Origin: Ceratorhiza oryzae-sativae
Lineage: Eukaryota > Basidiomycota > Agaricomycetes > Cantharellales > Ceratobasidiaceae
DNA: 64,000 nucleotides
Direction: 5' to 3'
NCBI GenBank assembly: GCA_030998015.1
Contig: JARWMV010000003.1
Span: 434,001-498,000, forward strand
The position numbers were made by a program, and so were the translations under genes. The notes beneath the pieces were generated by a model. That model did not search any database. It saw nothing but the letters and a program-made list of their open reading frames with translations, and was not told the DNA's origin. Position 1 is the stretch's first letter; each line of letters starts with the position of its first letter. Of this stretch, positions 63,801 through 64,000 are shown piece by piece.

Positions 63801-64000
63801 CGGAGTGGGACCGAATCTAGAGAGAGAGTCGTCTCGAGCTCAAGCGATCAGAGCATGTCCGGCTCTGGAGACAGGAATACGTCTGGAGCAGGAGAGAATA
63901 CTATTTCCGCACCAGGAGAAAGGAGTATTCGAGCGGTTGCGGCGAGCCGACGACGAGCTGGACGATTCGTACCTGTCTTTGCGGTGCCTCCTCCACCTCC
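60860..64000 (+). CDS. Nuclear acidic, proline-rich protein of unknown function (3' end outside window)
   Basis: Exons 60860-61163, 61214-62694, 62748-62993, 63051-63459, 63508 to the window edge, all in phase. Start MASRRPPQPARPILKHR. After the first intron PLPKKRKVPG contains PKKRKV, a strong classical nuclear signal. Then a Glu run (about 62 residues, mostly acidic), a PAPAP repeat, SDSSDEDE acidic SUMO-interaction-like text (VISDSSDED), a coiled coil (IRALEAEVKRLREE, RRDQQLEAS) and a run of 18 prolines. Then KMRTTIK-like basic text and a second basic signal (GAKRKRDE). No domain recognised. A nuclear scaffold or mitotic/chromatin factor is a guess only. Confidence 0.7.

Overview
The window looks like nuclear DNA of a filamentous basidiomycete, most like Rhizoctonia/Ceratobasidium (Agaricomycetes). 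This rests on short introns of about 46-60 nt splitting nearly every gene, on the gene content, and on Tf1/sushi-type chromodomain retrotransposons with PEG10/Tf2-like gag and pol. The species is inferred from gene style; no database was used.

Layout. 1-2.4 kb: the tail of a LINE element and a LaeA-like methyltransferase gene on the minus strand. About 2.4-30.24 kb: a retrotransposon graveyard of nested Ty3/gypsy elements. It holds element A (5817-14488, plus strand, old), element B (16552-23488, minus strand, young and near-intact), element C (25466-28909, minus strand, truncated), the older element D that B and others landed in, and about ten solo or nested LTRs of at least four families. 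Many have exact 5-bp target-site duplications (TSDs), so the insertion order can be read. 30.24-64 kb: ordinary host genes. These are a GH128 beta-1,3-glucanase, an ABCC multidrug transporter, a divergent pair of peroxisomal beta-oxidation enzymes (enoyl-CoA hydratase family with C-terminal ARL; FOX2 multifunctional enzyme with C-terminal AKL), a 609-aa membrane protein of unknown function, an F-box protein, a second methyltransferase, DUS4 tRNA-dihydrouridine synthase, a THEM6-like thioesterase-fold protein, a second GH128, and a nuclear acidic/proline-rich protein that runs off the right end.

Main biological result. The LTR elements appear to be self-primed. The bases 33-36 nt downstream of the LTR TATA box (the expected 5' end of the transcript) are complementary to the primer-binding site, which sits 2 nt inside the 5' LTR boundary. 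The pairing is 15/15 in B, 14/15 in A, and 12 nt with altered bases on both sides in the LTR-2/element C family. The two intact-length elements also share three overlapping leader ORFs upstream of gag, encoding a CCHC knuckle, a CxxC cluster and a coiled coil, which I do not recognise. A and B differ strongly in CpG content. The two LTRs of A differ mostly at former CpG sites, often TG in one copy and CA in the other, which points to cytosine-methylation decay.

Quality note. Many host genes, including the conserved FOX2 and DUS4, carry single-base frame breaks that are mostly one-base length changes in short homopolymers. This looks more like consensus error than gene death, so most broken host genes are annotated as CDS with the break positions stated.
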